Assembly (NCBI RefSeq): GCF_003051005.1
Contig: NZ_QAOW01000008.1
Location: 186,001 to 250,000, forward strand
Direction of reading: 5' to 3'
DNA from: Rhodococcus sp. OK519
GTDB lineage: Bacteria > Actinomycetota > Actinomycetes > Mycobacteriales > Mycobacteriaceae
Length of the DNA stretch: 64,000 nucleotides
This document shows positions 33,415 to 43,112 of the stretch, piece by piece (position 1 is the first letter of the stretch; each line of letters starts with the position of its first letter). The notes beneath the pieces are model-generated. The model was not told the DNA's origin and ran no database searches. It was given only the letters and a program-made list of their open reading frames with translations. Both the position numbers and the translations under genes were made by a program.

Positions 33415-34416
33415 TCAGATCTCCAGGGCGCGGGCCAGCGTCGGCCACGCCTCGCGCAGGTCGTCCTGCCAGTACGGCCACGAGTGGGTTCCGTAGGGGC
33501 GCAACAGGACCGTGGCGGGGATGTCGAGTTGACGCAGCCGATTGTCGAACAGTTCGGTGCACCACCGCGATGCCGCCTCGAGCGGACCGCCGACCACCAC
33601 CTTCTCGAGCACGTCCGGCGCACCGAGCTCGTACGGCCCGGCGAGACCGTTGCCGGCCGAGACGAAGATGTCCTTGCCCCGCAACTGCTCCGCCAGCAGC
33701 AGCGGGTCGTGGCCGGCCCAGTCGGGCGACCCGGGCGGGCCCCACATGTTGTCGGCGTCGCCGCCCTTCGACGCGACGGTCCCCCGCACCGCGGCCTGCG
33801 ATTCGAAGCGTCCGGTGTCCATGCAGCCGCTGAGCGCCGCCACCCCGCGGTAGAGGTCGGGATTGCGGGTGATGAGCGTCAGCGCGCCCTGCGCACCCAT
33901 CGACAGCCCGGCGATGGCGTTGGTCCCGTCACCGTGGAACCGGGCGTCGACGATCGGTGGCAGCTCGCGCGTCAGGAACGTCTCCCACCGATTCTCGCCG
34001 AGGACCGGATCGGCTCTCTCCCAGTCGGTGTAGAAGCCTGCGGTGCCGCCGACGGGCAGGACCACGTTGACGTCCTTGTCCGCGAAGAACTCGACCGCGT
34101 CCGTCTTCTGTGTCCAGGTGCTCTCGGTGTAGTCCGACTCCGAACCGGCGCTGACGCCGTCGAGGAGATAGAGGGTGGGGCGCGGGGCCTTCCCCACGGG
34201 ATGCAGGATCTGCACCTGCACCACCTTGCCCATGGCCGGAGAGAACACGAACAGCGCGGTCCGCTGGTCGGTCAGTTCGACGGCGCGATCGACGGTTGCG
34301 GCCGCTTCGACGGCTGGCGGCGCCTGCTCCACCGGCGTCGCGTGCGCCGTGAGCGCCGGCCCCAGCAGCGACAACGCGAGCACAGCCCCCGCCGTCGCCG
34401 CGGCTAATCGACCCAT
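33415..34416 (-). CDS. Secreted antigen-85-like esterase/mycolyltransferase
   Basis: A 333-residue exported alpha/beta-hydrolase. Signal peptide: MGRLAAATAGAVLALSLLG, cleaved near AHA-TP. Body: 'PTLYLLDGVSAGSESDYTESTWTQ', 'NVVLPVGGTAGFYTDW', nucleophile Ser in 'AGLSMGAQGAL', and catalytic His in 'GTHSWPYW'. Antigen-85 relatives transfer mycolic acids onto trehalose or arabinogalactan in the cell envelope, consistent with a mycolic-acid bacterium. AGGGCGGAGG lies before the ATG. The 3' end faces the SARP gene 10 bp away. Confidence 0.8.
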   Translation of the reverse strand: MGRLAAATAGAVLALSLLGPALTAHATPVEQAPPAVEAAATVDRAVELTDQRTALFVFSPAMGKVVQVQILHPVGKAPRPTLYLLDGVSAGSESDYTESTWTQKTDAVEFFADKDVNVVLPVGGTAGFYTDWERADPVLGENRWETFLTRELPPIVDARFHGDGTNAIAGLSMGAQGALTLITRNPDLYRGVAALSGCMDTGRFESQAAVRGTVASKGGDADNMWGPPGSPDWAGHDPLLLAEQLRGKDIFVSAGNGLAGPYELGAPDVLEKVVVGGPLEAASRWCTELFDNRLRQLDIPATVLLRPYGTHSWPYWQDDLREAWPTLARALEI

Positions 34417-34711
34417 CTTTCCTCCGCCCTCCCCAGGGGTATCGGTGGACACCCACGGTACGTGCGGAACCCCTCCGTCGCCGGGCATCGGCCGATGGGT
34501 GGCCCACATCACGACGGTTGTCCGGAATACCCCCACAGCGGACGGCGTTGATGTGTTCGGATCGGTGTGCTCCGTGTCCCCCGGGCTCATTTATCAGCCT
34601 TCGCGGAGTTCCGTTCGGCTGGAGCCGCGTTGCGCCTTTCGCCGTGAGGCGACCGAGCACACCGGTCCGCTCTTCTTCTCTCCTCGCAGCCGCGCGAATG
34701 GAGGTCCGCTG

Positions 34712-35053
34712 ATGGCCACGCCGGATCATCATGCCCGGATCGAGGCCGAACGCGCCGATGTGGATCGCCGCATCGCCTCCCTGACCGCGCGGTTCACCGC
34801 AATCCTCGAGGGCTCCGAGTTCACCACGGACGACGACGAGCACGATCCCGAAGGCTCGACCATCGCGTTCGAACGTGCGCAGGTCGCGACGCTCCTCGAC
34901 GACGCGCGCCGCGAGGTCGACGAACTCGACGCGGCGACACGGCGGCTCGAGAACGGCACTTACGGGCTCTGCGCCAAGTGCGGCAAACCGATCAGTGAGG
35001 CGCGACTCGACGCCCTCCCCGCCGCCCGCACGTGCATCGACTGCTCGGGCTAG
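34712..35053 (+). CDS. TraR/DksA-family C4 zinc-finger protein
   Basis: A 113-residue protein with an N-terminal coiled-coil (about residues 5-85) and a C-terminal zinc finger CAKCGKPI ... CIDC near residues 92-112, as in DksA/TraR proteins that insert into the RNA polymerase secondary channel. The ATG follows GGAGGTCCGCTG. It is the last chromosomal gene before the island boundary. Confidence 0.78.
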   Translation: MATPDHHARIEAERADVDRRIASLTARFTAILEGSEFTTDDDEHDPEGSTIAFERAQVATLLDDARREVDELDAATRRLENGTYGLCAKCGKPISEARLDALPAARTCIDCSG

Positions 35054-35083
35054 GACCTGCAACCTCGCCGTTCCACGAAAGAA

Positions 35084-35111
35084 CCCCTCACCCGAACGAG
35101 CAGGTGAGGGG
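35084..35111. terminator. Terminator beside the tRNA-Ser scar
   Basis: CCCCTCACC pairs with GGTGAGGGG across a 10-base loop. It lies 8 bases beyond the 3' end of the tRNA-Ser fragment, in the same arrangement as the terminator after tRNA-Arg at 20231, and can also end the DksA-like gene. Confidence 0.7.
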
Positions 35112-35118
35112 CCTCGAG

Positions 35119-35172
35119 CGGAAGCGGAGGGATTTGAACCCCCGGTGGGTTTAACGCCACGCTCGCTTTCAA
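35119..35172 (-). pseudogene. 3' half of tRNA-Ser(TGA): probable integration attachment site
   Basis: On the minus strand this segment reads as the 3' part of a tRNA-Ser: anticodon-loop-like CTTGAAA, a class II variable arm (GCGTGGCGTTAAACCCACC region), T-arm CCGGGGGTTCAAATCCC, acceptor strand CGCTTCC and discriminator G, and then a terminator. The 5' half (acceptor GGAAGCG, D-arm) is absent upstream; unrelated sequence follows. A lone tRNA 3' end is what site-specific integration leaves at one end of an island, with the intact gene regenerated at the other end, here expected beyond the right edge. Confidence 0.7.
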
Positions 35173-35676
35173 GAAGTGAGCGTGCATAAACTCAGAATCC
35201 AGGAAGAGTTTCTCCTGGCCAGGCACCTTCCCTTCAGCTAACCGGTCCACGCCTGCACATGACACTCCGGCGATGTGTCATGTATGTGTCATGTCGACGC
35301 CTCCTGATGCCGTCTACGAAACTCACTATCGTTGTTCGCCCTCGCTTGAAACCCCGATCGCAGCGCCGACCTGAACACTTGGACCTCAGGGTGAGCAACC
35401 GCCAGGCGCGATCCTCGCCCGATGCCACCCCATCACGAGGCTCGAAGCGCATTCTCACCAGAACTCGCCGCGGCCGTCGGATACGTGGTTCTGGAGGCCG
35501 CCGCCGAAGACTCGCTTGCTGAACTCGTCTTGCTGCGCGTCGGTCTTGCCCAACCTGATCCGCGTTGGTGGCGCAGGGACAGATCCCCGTCGAGGCCGTC
35601 GAGGCAATCGGCGACCCGCTCCTGCAACCCATGACCGACCTACTGCGCGATCTTCTCGATACGCGTCACAACGGTA
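35173..35676. other. Gene-free island edge before the restriction operon
   Basis: About 500 bases without a supportable gene. No integrase gene is present here, so if the boundary is correct the integrase must lie at the other end of the island or has been lost. Confidence 0.5.
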
Positions 35677-35696
35677 ATGTAACGTTTCCGATACAT
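35677..35696. promoter_or_regulatory. Imperfect dyad upstream of hsdM
   Basis: ATGTAACG-TTTC-CGATACAT is a dyad with 7 of 8 matching arm bases, centred about 48 bases before the hsdM TTG start in locally AT-richer DNA. It could be the target of the XRE regulator at the end of the operon (C-protein-style control), which is inference. Confidence 0.4.
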
Positions 35697-35734
35697 TCAG
35701 ACGCGCGCGACCGGGACCTATCGAGGACAGAGCA

Positions 35735-37675
35735 TTGGCTGAGGCAGCAAGCAATACGACGACCGCACGCATCGTTTGGGAGACAGCCGACAAGTACTTG
35801 CGCAACATCGTTGACGAAGAGGATTACGGCGACTACATCCTCCCGTTCACGGTGCTTCGCCGCCTGGAGTGCATGCTCGCGGACACGAAGGAGGAGGTGA
35901 CCGCGTTCGTCGCCTCGCTCAGCGGGATGCCGCCGCACCTGATCGACATCGCAGTGAAGGACAAGTTCGGGCTGAGCTTCTACAACGTCTCGCCGCTCAA
36001 CCTCGCCACGATCTCCTCTGTCGACGACAACGTCGACAAGTCGCTGCAGAGCTACATCGACGGATTCTCGAACAACATCTCCGACATCTGGACCTCCTTC
36101 GACTTCAACCGCCGCGCGAAGGTTCTTGCCGACGCCAACCGACTGCTCGCCGTGGTCAAACACTTCTCGAAGCTCGACCTGTCCCCGGGCAAACTCGCCA
36201 ACACCGCGATGGGGGATGTCTTCGAGGACGTGATGTACCGGGCCTTCAACAAGAAGGGGAAGGCCGCGGGTAACTTCTACACCCCGCGCGATGCAATCAA
36301 GCTCATGGTCGACATCCTGATCACCAACGATGACGACGGACTCGCAGGCGAGAGCGCCCTGCGTTCCATCTACGACCCGACCGCCGGCTCCGGCGGCATG
36401 CTGCTCGTCGCGCAGGACGCGCTCAAGCGGATGAACGAGAAGATCGACGTCACGCTCTACGGGCAGGAGCTCATGCCGTCGGCGTTCGCCCTTGGTAAGG
36501 CTGACCTGCTGATCCAGGGTGGCCGGCCGGACGCGATCAAGCAGGGCAACACCCTCCTCGAGGATCTGTACGGGGATCAGACCTTTGACTACGTGCTGTC
36601 CAATCCTCCGTTCGGCAAGGACTGGGAGGCCGACGAGAAGGCGGTCAAGGATCAGGCCAAAATTCACGGGTCGCGCTTCAGCCACGGTCTGCCGGGTACA
36701 AGTGACGGTCAGATGTTGTTCCTGGCCCACTGCGCATCGAAGCTCAGTCCCGCGGCCAAGAATGGTCAGGGTGGCCGCGCCGCCGTTGTCTCGAACCAAT
36801 CGCCGCTGTTCAACAGCGACAACGGGCCGAACTCGATTCGCCAGTGGCTCCTCGAGGAAGACCTGATCGACGCGATCATCGGGCTGCCTACGAGCATGTT
36901 CTACGGCACCGGAATCGCAACTTACGTCTGGATCCTCGACACGAACAAGGATCCTGACCGCAAGGGCAAGATCCAACTCATCGACGGCTCAGGCCAGTGG
37001 GACCCACTGCGGAAGCCTATGGGCGACAAGCGCCGCGAAGTCGGGAAGAACCGTCGGGCGACAATACTCGAGGCGTACAAGGCGTTTGAGCAGGCTGACC
37101 CCGCGATCTCTCGCGTTATGACACCGGAGGACTTCATGTTCCGAGACGTGCCTGTGTACAAGCAGGCACGGTTCGCGACGTGCTTCAGCAACCCAGTCGT
37201 TGAATCGCTGCGCAGTCGTCGAGACTTCACCGAGGATCACGTCGCGATCCTGCGTTCTCTCGAGGGCACACCCTGGAACGACCTTCCGAAGACGTTCCAG
37301 GAAGCCGCGAAGGTTGCAGGGTTGAAGGCCCCAGTTGGTTTGGTTGACGCCGTGATGAAGGCGATGGCGGTGGCGGACGATTCCGCACCGTTGGCTGTCG
37401 ACAGGAAGGGCAAACCGGTCATAGCCGCTGATTGGAAACTTACTGAACGTGTGCCGCTCAGTGAGGATCTCACCGAGCACATGAAACAAGAGGTACTGCC
37501 GTATGCGCCGGACGCTCTGTGGGACGAGAGCAAAGCAAAGCACGGCACGGACATCCCCTTTACGCGGATCTTTTACGTACCCGAAGAAACCCGTCCGCTT
37601 GGGGCAATCGACGCGGACGTGCAGAAGCTTATGAGCGAGCTGGCCGAGATTTTCACGACGGTGAGTAAAGAATGA
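35735..37675 (+). CDS. hsdM: Type I restriction-modification methyltransferase subunit
   Basis: A 646-residue N6-adenine methyltransferase. An N-terminal helical HsdM_N domain ('ADKYLRNIVDEEDYGDYILPFTVLRRLECML') precedes the catalytic domain with SAM motif 'DPTAGSGGML' near residue 214 and catalytic motif 'NPPFGKDW' near 290. It methylates the HsdS-specified site and is needed for both modification and restriction. The start codon is TTG, preceded by GAGGAC. HsdS begins 4 bases inside its 3' end. Confidence 0.92.
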   Translation: MAEAASNTTTARIVWETADKYLRNIVDEEDYGDYILPFTVLRRLECMLADTKEEVTAFVASLSGMPPHLIDIAVKDKFGLSFYNVSPLNLATISSVDDNVDKSLQSYIDGFSNNISDIWTSFDFNRRAKVLADANRLLAVVKHFSKLDLSPGKLANTAMGDVFEDVMYRAFNKKGKAAGNFYTPRDAIKLMVDILITNDDDGLAGESALRSIYDPTAGSGGMLLVAQDALKRMNEKIDVTLYGQELMPSAFALGKADLLIQGGRPDAIKQGNTLLEDLYGDQTFDYVLSNPPFGKDWEADEKAVKDQAKIHGSRFSHGLPGTSDGQMLFLAHCASKLSPAAKNGQGGRAAVVSNQSPLFNSDNGPNSIRQWLLEEDLIDAIIGLPTSMFYGTGIATYVWILDTNKDPDRKGKIQLIDGSGQWDPLRKPMGDKRREVGKNRRATILEAYKAFEQADPAISRVMTPEDFMFRDVPVYKQARFATCFSNPVVESLRSRRDFTEDHVAILRSLEGTPWNDLPKTFQEAAKVAGLKAPVGLVDAVMKAMAVADDSAPLAVDRKGKPVIAADWKLTERVPLSEDLTEHMKQEVLPYAPDALWDESKAKHGTDIPFTRIFYVPEETRPLGAIDADVQKLMSELAEIFTTVSKE

Positions 37676-38910
37676 GTGAATTTACCGGCAATTCCCCCCA
37701 CTCGCCGGCATACGGAATTCCATCCCATTGGGGGGTGACCAAGTTTGGTTATCACTTCACAGAGAGCGACGAGAGGAACGGCTCGAATCCTGTCGGTAAA
37801 TTGCTTTCAATCTCGGAATATCGAGGCGTTGAAGTAAACACGAGGACGGATGGCCAGAAGGCCTCGCTTGACGTTTCGAAGTATCGCGCGGTTCACCCTA
37901 ATCAGCTTGCCGCGAATATGATGTGGCTAAATCATGGGGGTATCGGCGTATCGTCGCTAACCGGGCACATCAGTCCTGACTACAAGGTGTTCCAGATATC
38001 CGATAGTTTCGAGCCACGCTACGTACACCATCTCTTCCGCAGTTCGCGGTATGTCGGATATTTCTCGGCTATCGCCACGGGGGTGCGGCCAAACGCTCAA
38101 CGAGTTACGAAGACCGTACTGGATGCAACCCCGGTACCGCTGCCGCCTCTGGACGAACAAGCGTGCATCGCTGACTACCTTGATCGAGAAACAGGCGAGA
38201 TTGACCTAATAGTCGAAAAGCTAGACGAACTCGCAGCGAAGCTGGAAGCGCGTCGCGGAATCGCCATCTCGGACGAGATTGCACCACATTACCACGCGGG
38301 ATCCATTCCCCTCGCGTTCGCATCGGATCCAGCACAGTTTTTTGACGGCGATTGGGTGGAGAGTAAGGACCAGGATCCCGAAGGAGAAATCCGGCTTCTT
38401 CAGCTCGCCGATATAGGCGTGGGGAGGTTTCTTGACAAGTCTGATCGCCACGTTAATCAGGAGGCGTTCGACCGCCTACAGTGTAAAGAGTTGTCTGTTG
38501 GCGACGTCCTAATTGCACGAATGCCCGAACCCATCAGCCGGGCGTGCATACTCCCTGAGGGTCTAGGACGATCGATCACGGTGGTAGATGTTGCAGTCCT
38601 TCGCCCGGATACGAGCAAGATCCTCCCCGAGTACCTTGCTTACGTTCTCAATAGTCGAAGGTTTCGCAGCCTGGTCGAGAGTCTGCAAGGCGGCTCCACC
38701 CGGCAGCGAATCCCTCGTTCGCGGCTCGGGCAGCAGCATGTTCCATTCGTGAGCATTGAGACGCAGCGGGTCTCCATCGTCAGACTCGACGAGATCACGG
38801 GGAAGATCGATGCCATGCTTGCCAAGGTCGCCAGCCTCAAGGCTCTGCTCATCGAACGCCGCGTGGCGTTGATCACCGACGTCGTCACCGGCCGGAAAGA
38901 GGTCGCATGA
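37672..38910 (+). CDS. hsdS: Type I restriction-modification specificity subunit
   Basis: A 412-residue HsdS with two target-recognition domains (about residues 15-160 and 215-355), each followed by a coiled-coil spacer: 'LPPLDEQACIADYLDRETGEIDLIVEKLDELAAKLEARRG' after the first and 'GKIDAMLAKVASLKALLIERRVALITDVVTG' after the second. The recognition domains are visibly lower in GC than the rest of the operon, usual for exchanged domains. The recognition sequence cannot be predicted. It overlaps hsdM and hsdR by 4 bases. Confidence 0.92.
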   Translation: MSEFTGNSPHSPAYGIPSHWGVTKFGYHFTESDERNGSNPVGKLLSISEYRGVEVNTRTDGQKASLDVSKYRAVHPNQLAANMMWLNHGGIGVSSLTGHISPDYKVFQISDSFEPRYVHHLFRSSRYVGYFSAIATGVRPNAQRVTKTVLDATPVPLPPLDEQACIADYLDRETGEIDLIVEKLDELAAKLEARRGIAISDEIAPHYHAGSIPLAFASDPAQFFDGDWVESKDQDPEGEIRLLQLADIGVGRFLDKSDRHVNQEAFDRLQCKELSVGDVLIARMPEPISRACILPEGLGRSITVVDVAVLRPDTSKILPEYLAYVLNSRRFRSLVESLQGGSTRQRIPRSRLGQQHVPFVSIETQRVSIVRLDEITGKIDAMLAKVASLKALLIERRVALITDVVTGRKEVA

Positions 38911-41900
38911 TGAGCGATGCGCAGCTGATGGAGCTGGAGTTCGAGCGCAACCTCTGCACCGAGCTCGCGGAACGTGGATGGCTATACGAGAATGAGGGCA
39001 AACCGACCGGCTGGGACATCGGTCTGGCGATGGCCCCCGCCGACGTTCTGAACTGGCTCACAACCCAGTACCCGGACGAGTACGAGAAGGCCGTGCCTGC
39101 AGACCTCGTCGGCAGACAACAGACCGACGCCGAGCGGAAGCTGTTGCAGCACATCACCAAAGAGCTCGCCAAGGCGACGAAGATGGACGCCACCACCGGC
39201 CACCCGGTCGGCGGCCTCCTCGGTGTCCTGCGCAAGGGCTTCACTTATGCCCAGGTCGGCCGCCCCGCCGCGAAGTTCGGGCCGATGATGGTTTTCCCGC
39301 CGGCGAACCCGAACCTCACCGAGGTCGTGGAGGCTGCCGACGCGGTGCGCCTGCGCATCCTGCGGCAGGTGCGTTTCGACACCGCGACCACCGAGACCAT
39401 TGACGTCGTGCTCCTCGCGAACGGCCTGCCGGTAGTGACGCTGGAGCTGAAGACCGACAACACCCAGACGGTCAACCATGCAATCCGTCAGTACAAGGAA
39501 GACCGCCGGCCGGGAAAGAACCGGGCACTGCTGGTGCCCGGTCGCGCGCTGGTGCACTTCGCGGTGTCGAATGACCTCGTCTACATGACCACGAAGCTGG
39601 AGGGCGAGGACACCGTGTTCCTGCCCTTCAATCAGGGCAACGAAGGCCACGAGGGCAATCCGCCTTCAGACACCGGATCGTCGACGAACTACCTTTGGCG
39701 TGAGATCCTCGCCCGCCCATCGTTTATGCGCATCCTGAAGGACTTCGCGCTGTTCGAGCCGAGCAAGTCCGGCAAGAAGGACGGTCGGCTGGTGTTCCCG
39801 CGTTTCCACCAACTACGCGCCGTCGAGAGAGTCGTCGACGACATCGAGGCGAATGGGACCGGGAAGCGTTACCTGATTTGGCACTCCGCGGGCTCCGGCA
39901 AGACGAAGACGATCGCGTGGCTCAGTCACCGGCTAATCCGGCATATGAGCGCGGACTCGAAGTCGACGTTCGACTCGGTCATCGTCGTCACCGACCGCAA
40001 TGTGCTCGACGAGAACATCCGACACGACATGAACCTGGTGCAGTCCAGCAAGGGATTGGTAGTCACCGTCGGGGAGAAGTCTGGGGCGAAGTCACCCCAG
40101 CTGAGGAAGGCGCTCGTCGAGGGCGACCACATCATCACCTGCACCCTCCAGACGTTCCCGGAAGTCATGAAGCTGATCGAGGACAGCGAAGAGCTGCGCG
40201 GCCGGCGGTGGGCGGTGATCGCAGACGAAGCGCACTCCTCGCAGTCAGGGTCCGCAGCGAAGAAGCTGAAGGAGCTGCTGGTCGACGTTGAGCTCGATCC
40301 GGACGATGAGGACATCAGCGCCGACGACCTGCTGCTGGCGAAGGACTCGGCGATCGCTGCGTCTAGCAACATCACGTTCGTGGCGCTTACCGCGACTCCC
40401 AAGGCGAAGACGCTGCGACTGTTCGGCACTGAGCGCGACGGACGGTGGGAAGCCTTCGACACGTACACGATGGCGCAGGCGATCGAGGAGGGCTTCATCC
40501 TCGACGTTCTCACCAACTACTCGACCTACGACATGTTCCTACGGGTGAAGAACACCTTGGAGGGCGAGACCGAGATCCGAGTCAACACCGGCGAGGCGGT
40601 CACCAACATCGTCCGGTTCGCCCGGCTGCACCCGACGGCGATCGCGCAGAAGGTCCGTGTCGTCATCGAGCATTTCCGGCGGAACGTGATGGATGTGCTC
40701 GGCGGCGAGGCAAGGGCGATGGTCGTCACCAGTTCACGCATCGAGGCGCTCAGATGGTCGAAGAAGATGAATTCCTACCTCGACGAGCAGGGCTACACCG
40801 ACATGAAGACCCTAGTCGCCTTCTCCGGTTCACTCACCGATGAGGACACCGGCGAATCCGTCACCGAGGTCTCGCTCAACGACCGCAGCGACGTCGCCCG
40901 CACGTTCCGCGAGGAAAGCGAGAACCGCGTGCTCATCGTTGCCAATAAGTTCCAAACCGGCTTCGACGAGCCACGGTTAATGGCGATGTACGTCGACAAG
41001 AAGCTCTCTGGCGTCGCGACCGTCCAGACACTCTCTCGGCTCAACCGCACTTACCCGGGCAAGACCGCGCCGATGGTCGTGGACTTCCGGAACTCGCCGG
41101 CGAGCATCCAGAAGGACTTCAAGCTCTACTACTCCGACGCCCACGTCGAGGGAGACGTCGACCCGAACGCTCTGTACACGCTCGGTGAACGCCTCGACAC
41201 CGCCGACATGTACTCGCATGACGAGATGGACGCCGTCGCTGACGCCTTCCTCACCTATTCAGGCGGGGAGGCAATCGCGAAGTCCCTCGCGCCGATCAAG
41301 AATCGCTGGAACGGTCAGATGCGACAGGCAGTGCTCGGCAAGGACAAGGCGAAGCGCGAGGAACTTCAGCAGTTCCGCGCTGACGTGATCAGCTACCGCA
41401 ACGCCTGGCAGTTCCTCAGCCAGATTGTCGACTACCAGGACGCGGACCTGCCCCGCCGTGCGATCCTGGCCACGCTCCTGGCGCGCAACCTGCACGCCGA
41501 TGGCGACGACTACGACGACAGCTACTTGGAGGGCGTGCAGCTCTCGGGTGTGAAGCTCGTACCGTCCGCGATCGGTGAGGACTACTCGCTGAGTGAGGGC
41601 AACAGTGACGGAATCAAGTTGCCCACCTTCGATGGAGAGCACAAAGGCGGCGGCGCGACACCGCCGCGGGGGCCGCTTGCCGAGGCCATCGACAAGGTAA
41701 ACGAGATGTTCCAGGCGAAGGGTGTCGATGTGAGCCCGGAGAGCGTGTCCGGGTTCATCACGACGTTCTGGGGTTTCCTCGACGCGAACGAAAATGCTGT
41801 GGCAATGGCGAAGAACAACACCATCGCTCAGCTCAAGGCTTCTGAAGGATTCAGCGGCGCTGTCGGTCTCGCGGTACTGAAGACGGTCAAGGAGACGCAG

Positions 41901-42386
41901 GAGATCCAGTCGTACATGACCGATCCAGCGTTCCTCGAGGCGATCACTGACATCGCTGCGGATGCAATCCACACTCGGTATCGCAAAGCCCAGGATGCCG
42001 GGAACGACGTTGACCTGACCGAGGACGCGCGAACCGCACGGAAGGTACTCGGCGCGTTGGCTTCCCTTGAGGATGGCTGGTTCGACGGCGATGCAGGAGA
42101 AGCTATCTCGACACTGGTGATTAGTCGAGGCGCTGAGGTCATCGACGCGATGACGGATCTCGGGAATGTCACGAAATCGATCTTCCCGACCGAAGAAGGC
42201 GGTGTTCGATTCTACTGGCCCGACGCCGAGAATCAGCTGTCGATCGAAGTGGAGCCCTCAGGTGCGCTCTACATTCACACCGCCGACGTGGCAGCGGGGA
42301 CATTCCAGGACGCAGCGGTGCCCCGAGACGCCGACATAACCGATCGACTCGCGACGTGGTTGGCCGAGGACGACGCCGATGAGTGA
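38907..42386 (+). CDS. hsdR: Type I restriction-modification restriction subunit
   Basis: A 1159-residue motor nuclease. The PD-(D/E)xK nuclease shows 'VVTLELKTDN' near residue 181; helicase motif I 'IWHSAGSGKTKTIAWL' near 325; DEAH box 'ADEAHSSQSG' near 440; 'FVALTATPKAKT' (motif III) near 492; and 'FQTGFDEPRLMAMYVDKKLSG' plus 'QTLSRLNRTYPGKT' (motifs V-VI) near 690-715. All catalytic landmarks are present, so the system looks functional. Its end overlaps the next ORF by 8 bases, so that gene is part of the operon. Confidence 0.92.
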   Translation: MMSDAQLMELEFERNLCTELAERGWLYENEGKPTGWDIGLAMAPADVLNWLTTQYPDEYEKAVPADLVGRQQTDAERKLLQHITKELAKATKMDATTGHPVGGLLGVLRKGFTYAQVGRPAAKFGPMMVFPPANPNLTEVVEAADAVRLRILRQVRFDTATTETIDVVLLANGLPVVTLELKTDNTQTVNHAIRQYKEDRRPGKNRALLVPGRALVHFAVSNDLVYMTTKLEGEDTVFLPFNQGNEGHEGNPPSDTGSSTNYLWREILARPSFMRILKDFALFEPSKSGKKDGRLVFPRFHQLRAVERVVDDIEANGTGKRYLIWHSAGSGKTKTIAWLSHRLIRHMSADSKSTFDSVIVVTDRNVLDENIRHDMNLVQSSKGLVVTVGEKSGAKSPQLRKALVEGDHIITCTLQTFPEVMKLIEDSEELRGRRWAVIADEAHSSQSGSAAKKLKELLVDVELDPDDEDISADDLLLAKDSAIAASSNITFVALTATPKAKTLRLFGTERDGRWEAFDTYTMAQAIEEGFILDVLTNYSTYDMFLRVKNTLEGETEIRVNTGEAVTNIVRFARLHPTAIAQKVRVVIEHFRRNVMDVLGGEARAMVVTSSRIEALRWSKKMNSYLDEQGYTDMKTLVAFSGSLTDEDTGESVTEVSLNDRSDVARTFREESENRVLIVANKFQTGFDEPRLMAMYVDKKLSGVATVQTLSRLNRTYPGKTAPMVVDFRNSPASIQKDFKLYYSDAHVEGDVDPNALYTLGERLDTADMYSHDEMDAVADAFLTYSGGEAIAKSLAPIKNRWNGQMRQAVLGKDKAKREELQQFRADVISYRNAWQFLSQIVDYQDADLPRRAILATLLARNLHADGDDYDDSYLEGVQLSGVKLVPSAIGEDYSLSEGNSDGIKLPTFDGEHKGGGATPPRGPLAEAIDKVNEMFQAKGVDVSPESVSGFITTFWGFLDANENAVAMAKNNTIAQLKASEGFSGAVGLAVLKTVKETQEIQSYMTDPAFLEAITDIAADAIHTRYRKAQDAGNDVDLTEDARTARKVLGALASLEDGWFDGDAGEAISTLVISRGAEVIDAMTDLGNVTKSIFPTEEGGVRFYWPDAENQLSIEVEPSGALYIHTADVAAGTFQDAAVPRDADITDRLATWLAEDDADE

Positions 42387-42900
42387 GGACGTAGGTGTGC
42401 CGAGACGTGAACGGATTGACGTCGGTGAGACGGAACTTTTGCGCCCAATCATTGATGCCTGGTGCATCGACGGTGTAGTCGATCCGCAAGCGTTCAACCT
42501 CAGTAGTGCGGACAAAAAAGACTTCAATCGCATGTCTGTCGTACGCGGCGACGTAACAACTCCCGAGCAGGCGTACTTGGCCCGAGCCACCTCGATAAGA
42601 GCTCGGTGTGACGCCTCGGGAAAATCGTATACACCTCCGGTCGGCGTCCTGGCCGTGACCGTCGAAGAAGTCGAGTCCGTCGAGATCAAGTCGCCCGCAG
42701 GCAGCGAAGACCGAACGCCACTCACCGTGTGGGACGACTCGATGAATGACGATCGTCCAGATGACCACGGCCATATCGACTTCAACGACGTACCCCCCAC
42801 CGACAAGGGAGCGTGCTTGCTCGCCGCGAAGACGATGCTGGCAATGGCACAAGCCCGCGGCTGGAAGTACAGACCTGTGGAGCCTGCGGAGGAGCCATGA
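42379..42900 (+). CDS. Unknown protein co-transcribed with hsdMSR
   Basis: A 173-residue acidic soluble protein that I do not recognise. It starts at an ATG within the hsdR 3' end and ends at a TGA shared with the XRE gene, so it is locked into the restriction operon. The N-terminus (residues 1-70, 'DVGETELLRPIIDAWCIDGVVDPQAFNLSSADKKDFNRMSV') and C-terminus ('DKGACLLAAKTMLAMAQARGWKYRPVEPAEE') look like separate small folds joined by an acidic linker. It might modulate the enzyme or be a companion defence protein. Confidence 0.65.
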   Translation: MSEDVGVPRRERIDVGETELLRPIIDAWCIDGVVDPQAFNLSSADKKDFNRMSVVRGDVTTPEQAYLARATSIRARCDASGKSYTPPVGVLAVTVEEVESVEIKSPAGSEDRTPLTVWDDSMNDDRPDDHGHIDFNDVPPTDKGACLLAAKTMLAMAQARGWKYRPVEPAEEP

Positions 42901-43112
42901 CCGATCCAGCCATGGGCCTGGCTTCCGTCGGCGACGCTGTCCGGGGCGCGCGCCGTGAACGCAGGTGGTCTCAGACCCAACTGGGTGACGCAGCAGGGGT
43001 GTCCCGGCCGACGATCGCGCGTATCGAACGCGGTGATGACGTATCGGTCGGGACCCTCGTTAAGGTGACTGCAGCTGTAGGGCTGACGGTCAAGATCGAG
43101 GCGGCGCAGTAG
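42897..43112 (+). CDS. XRE-family helix-turn-helix regulator
   Basis: A 71-residue DNA-binding protein: 'VGDAVRGARRERRWSQTQLGDAAGVSRPTIARIERGDDVSVGTLVKV' is a complete Cro/CI-type helix-turn-helix. Its ATG lies in the stop of the preceding gene (ATGA). As last gene of the hsd operon it may act like a controller protein on the dyad at 35677. Confidence 0.8.
   Translation: MTDPAMGLASVGDAVRGARRERRWSQTQLGDAAGVSRPTIARIERGDDVSVGTLVKVTAAVGLTVKIEAAQ

Noticed and set aside
35259-35700. Small ORFs between the tRNA-Ser scar and hsdM
   Set aside because: Short, unsupported, arginine-rich and overlapping in all frames; no integrase or excisionase features.
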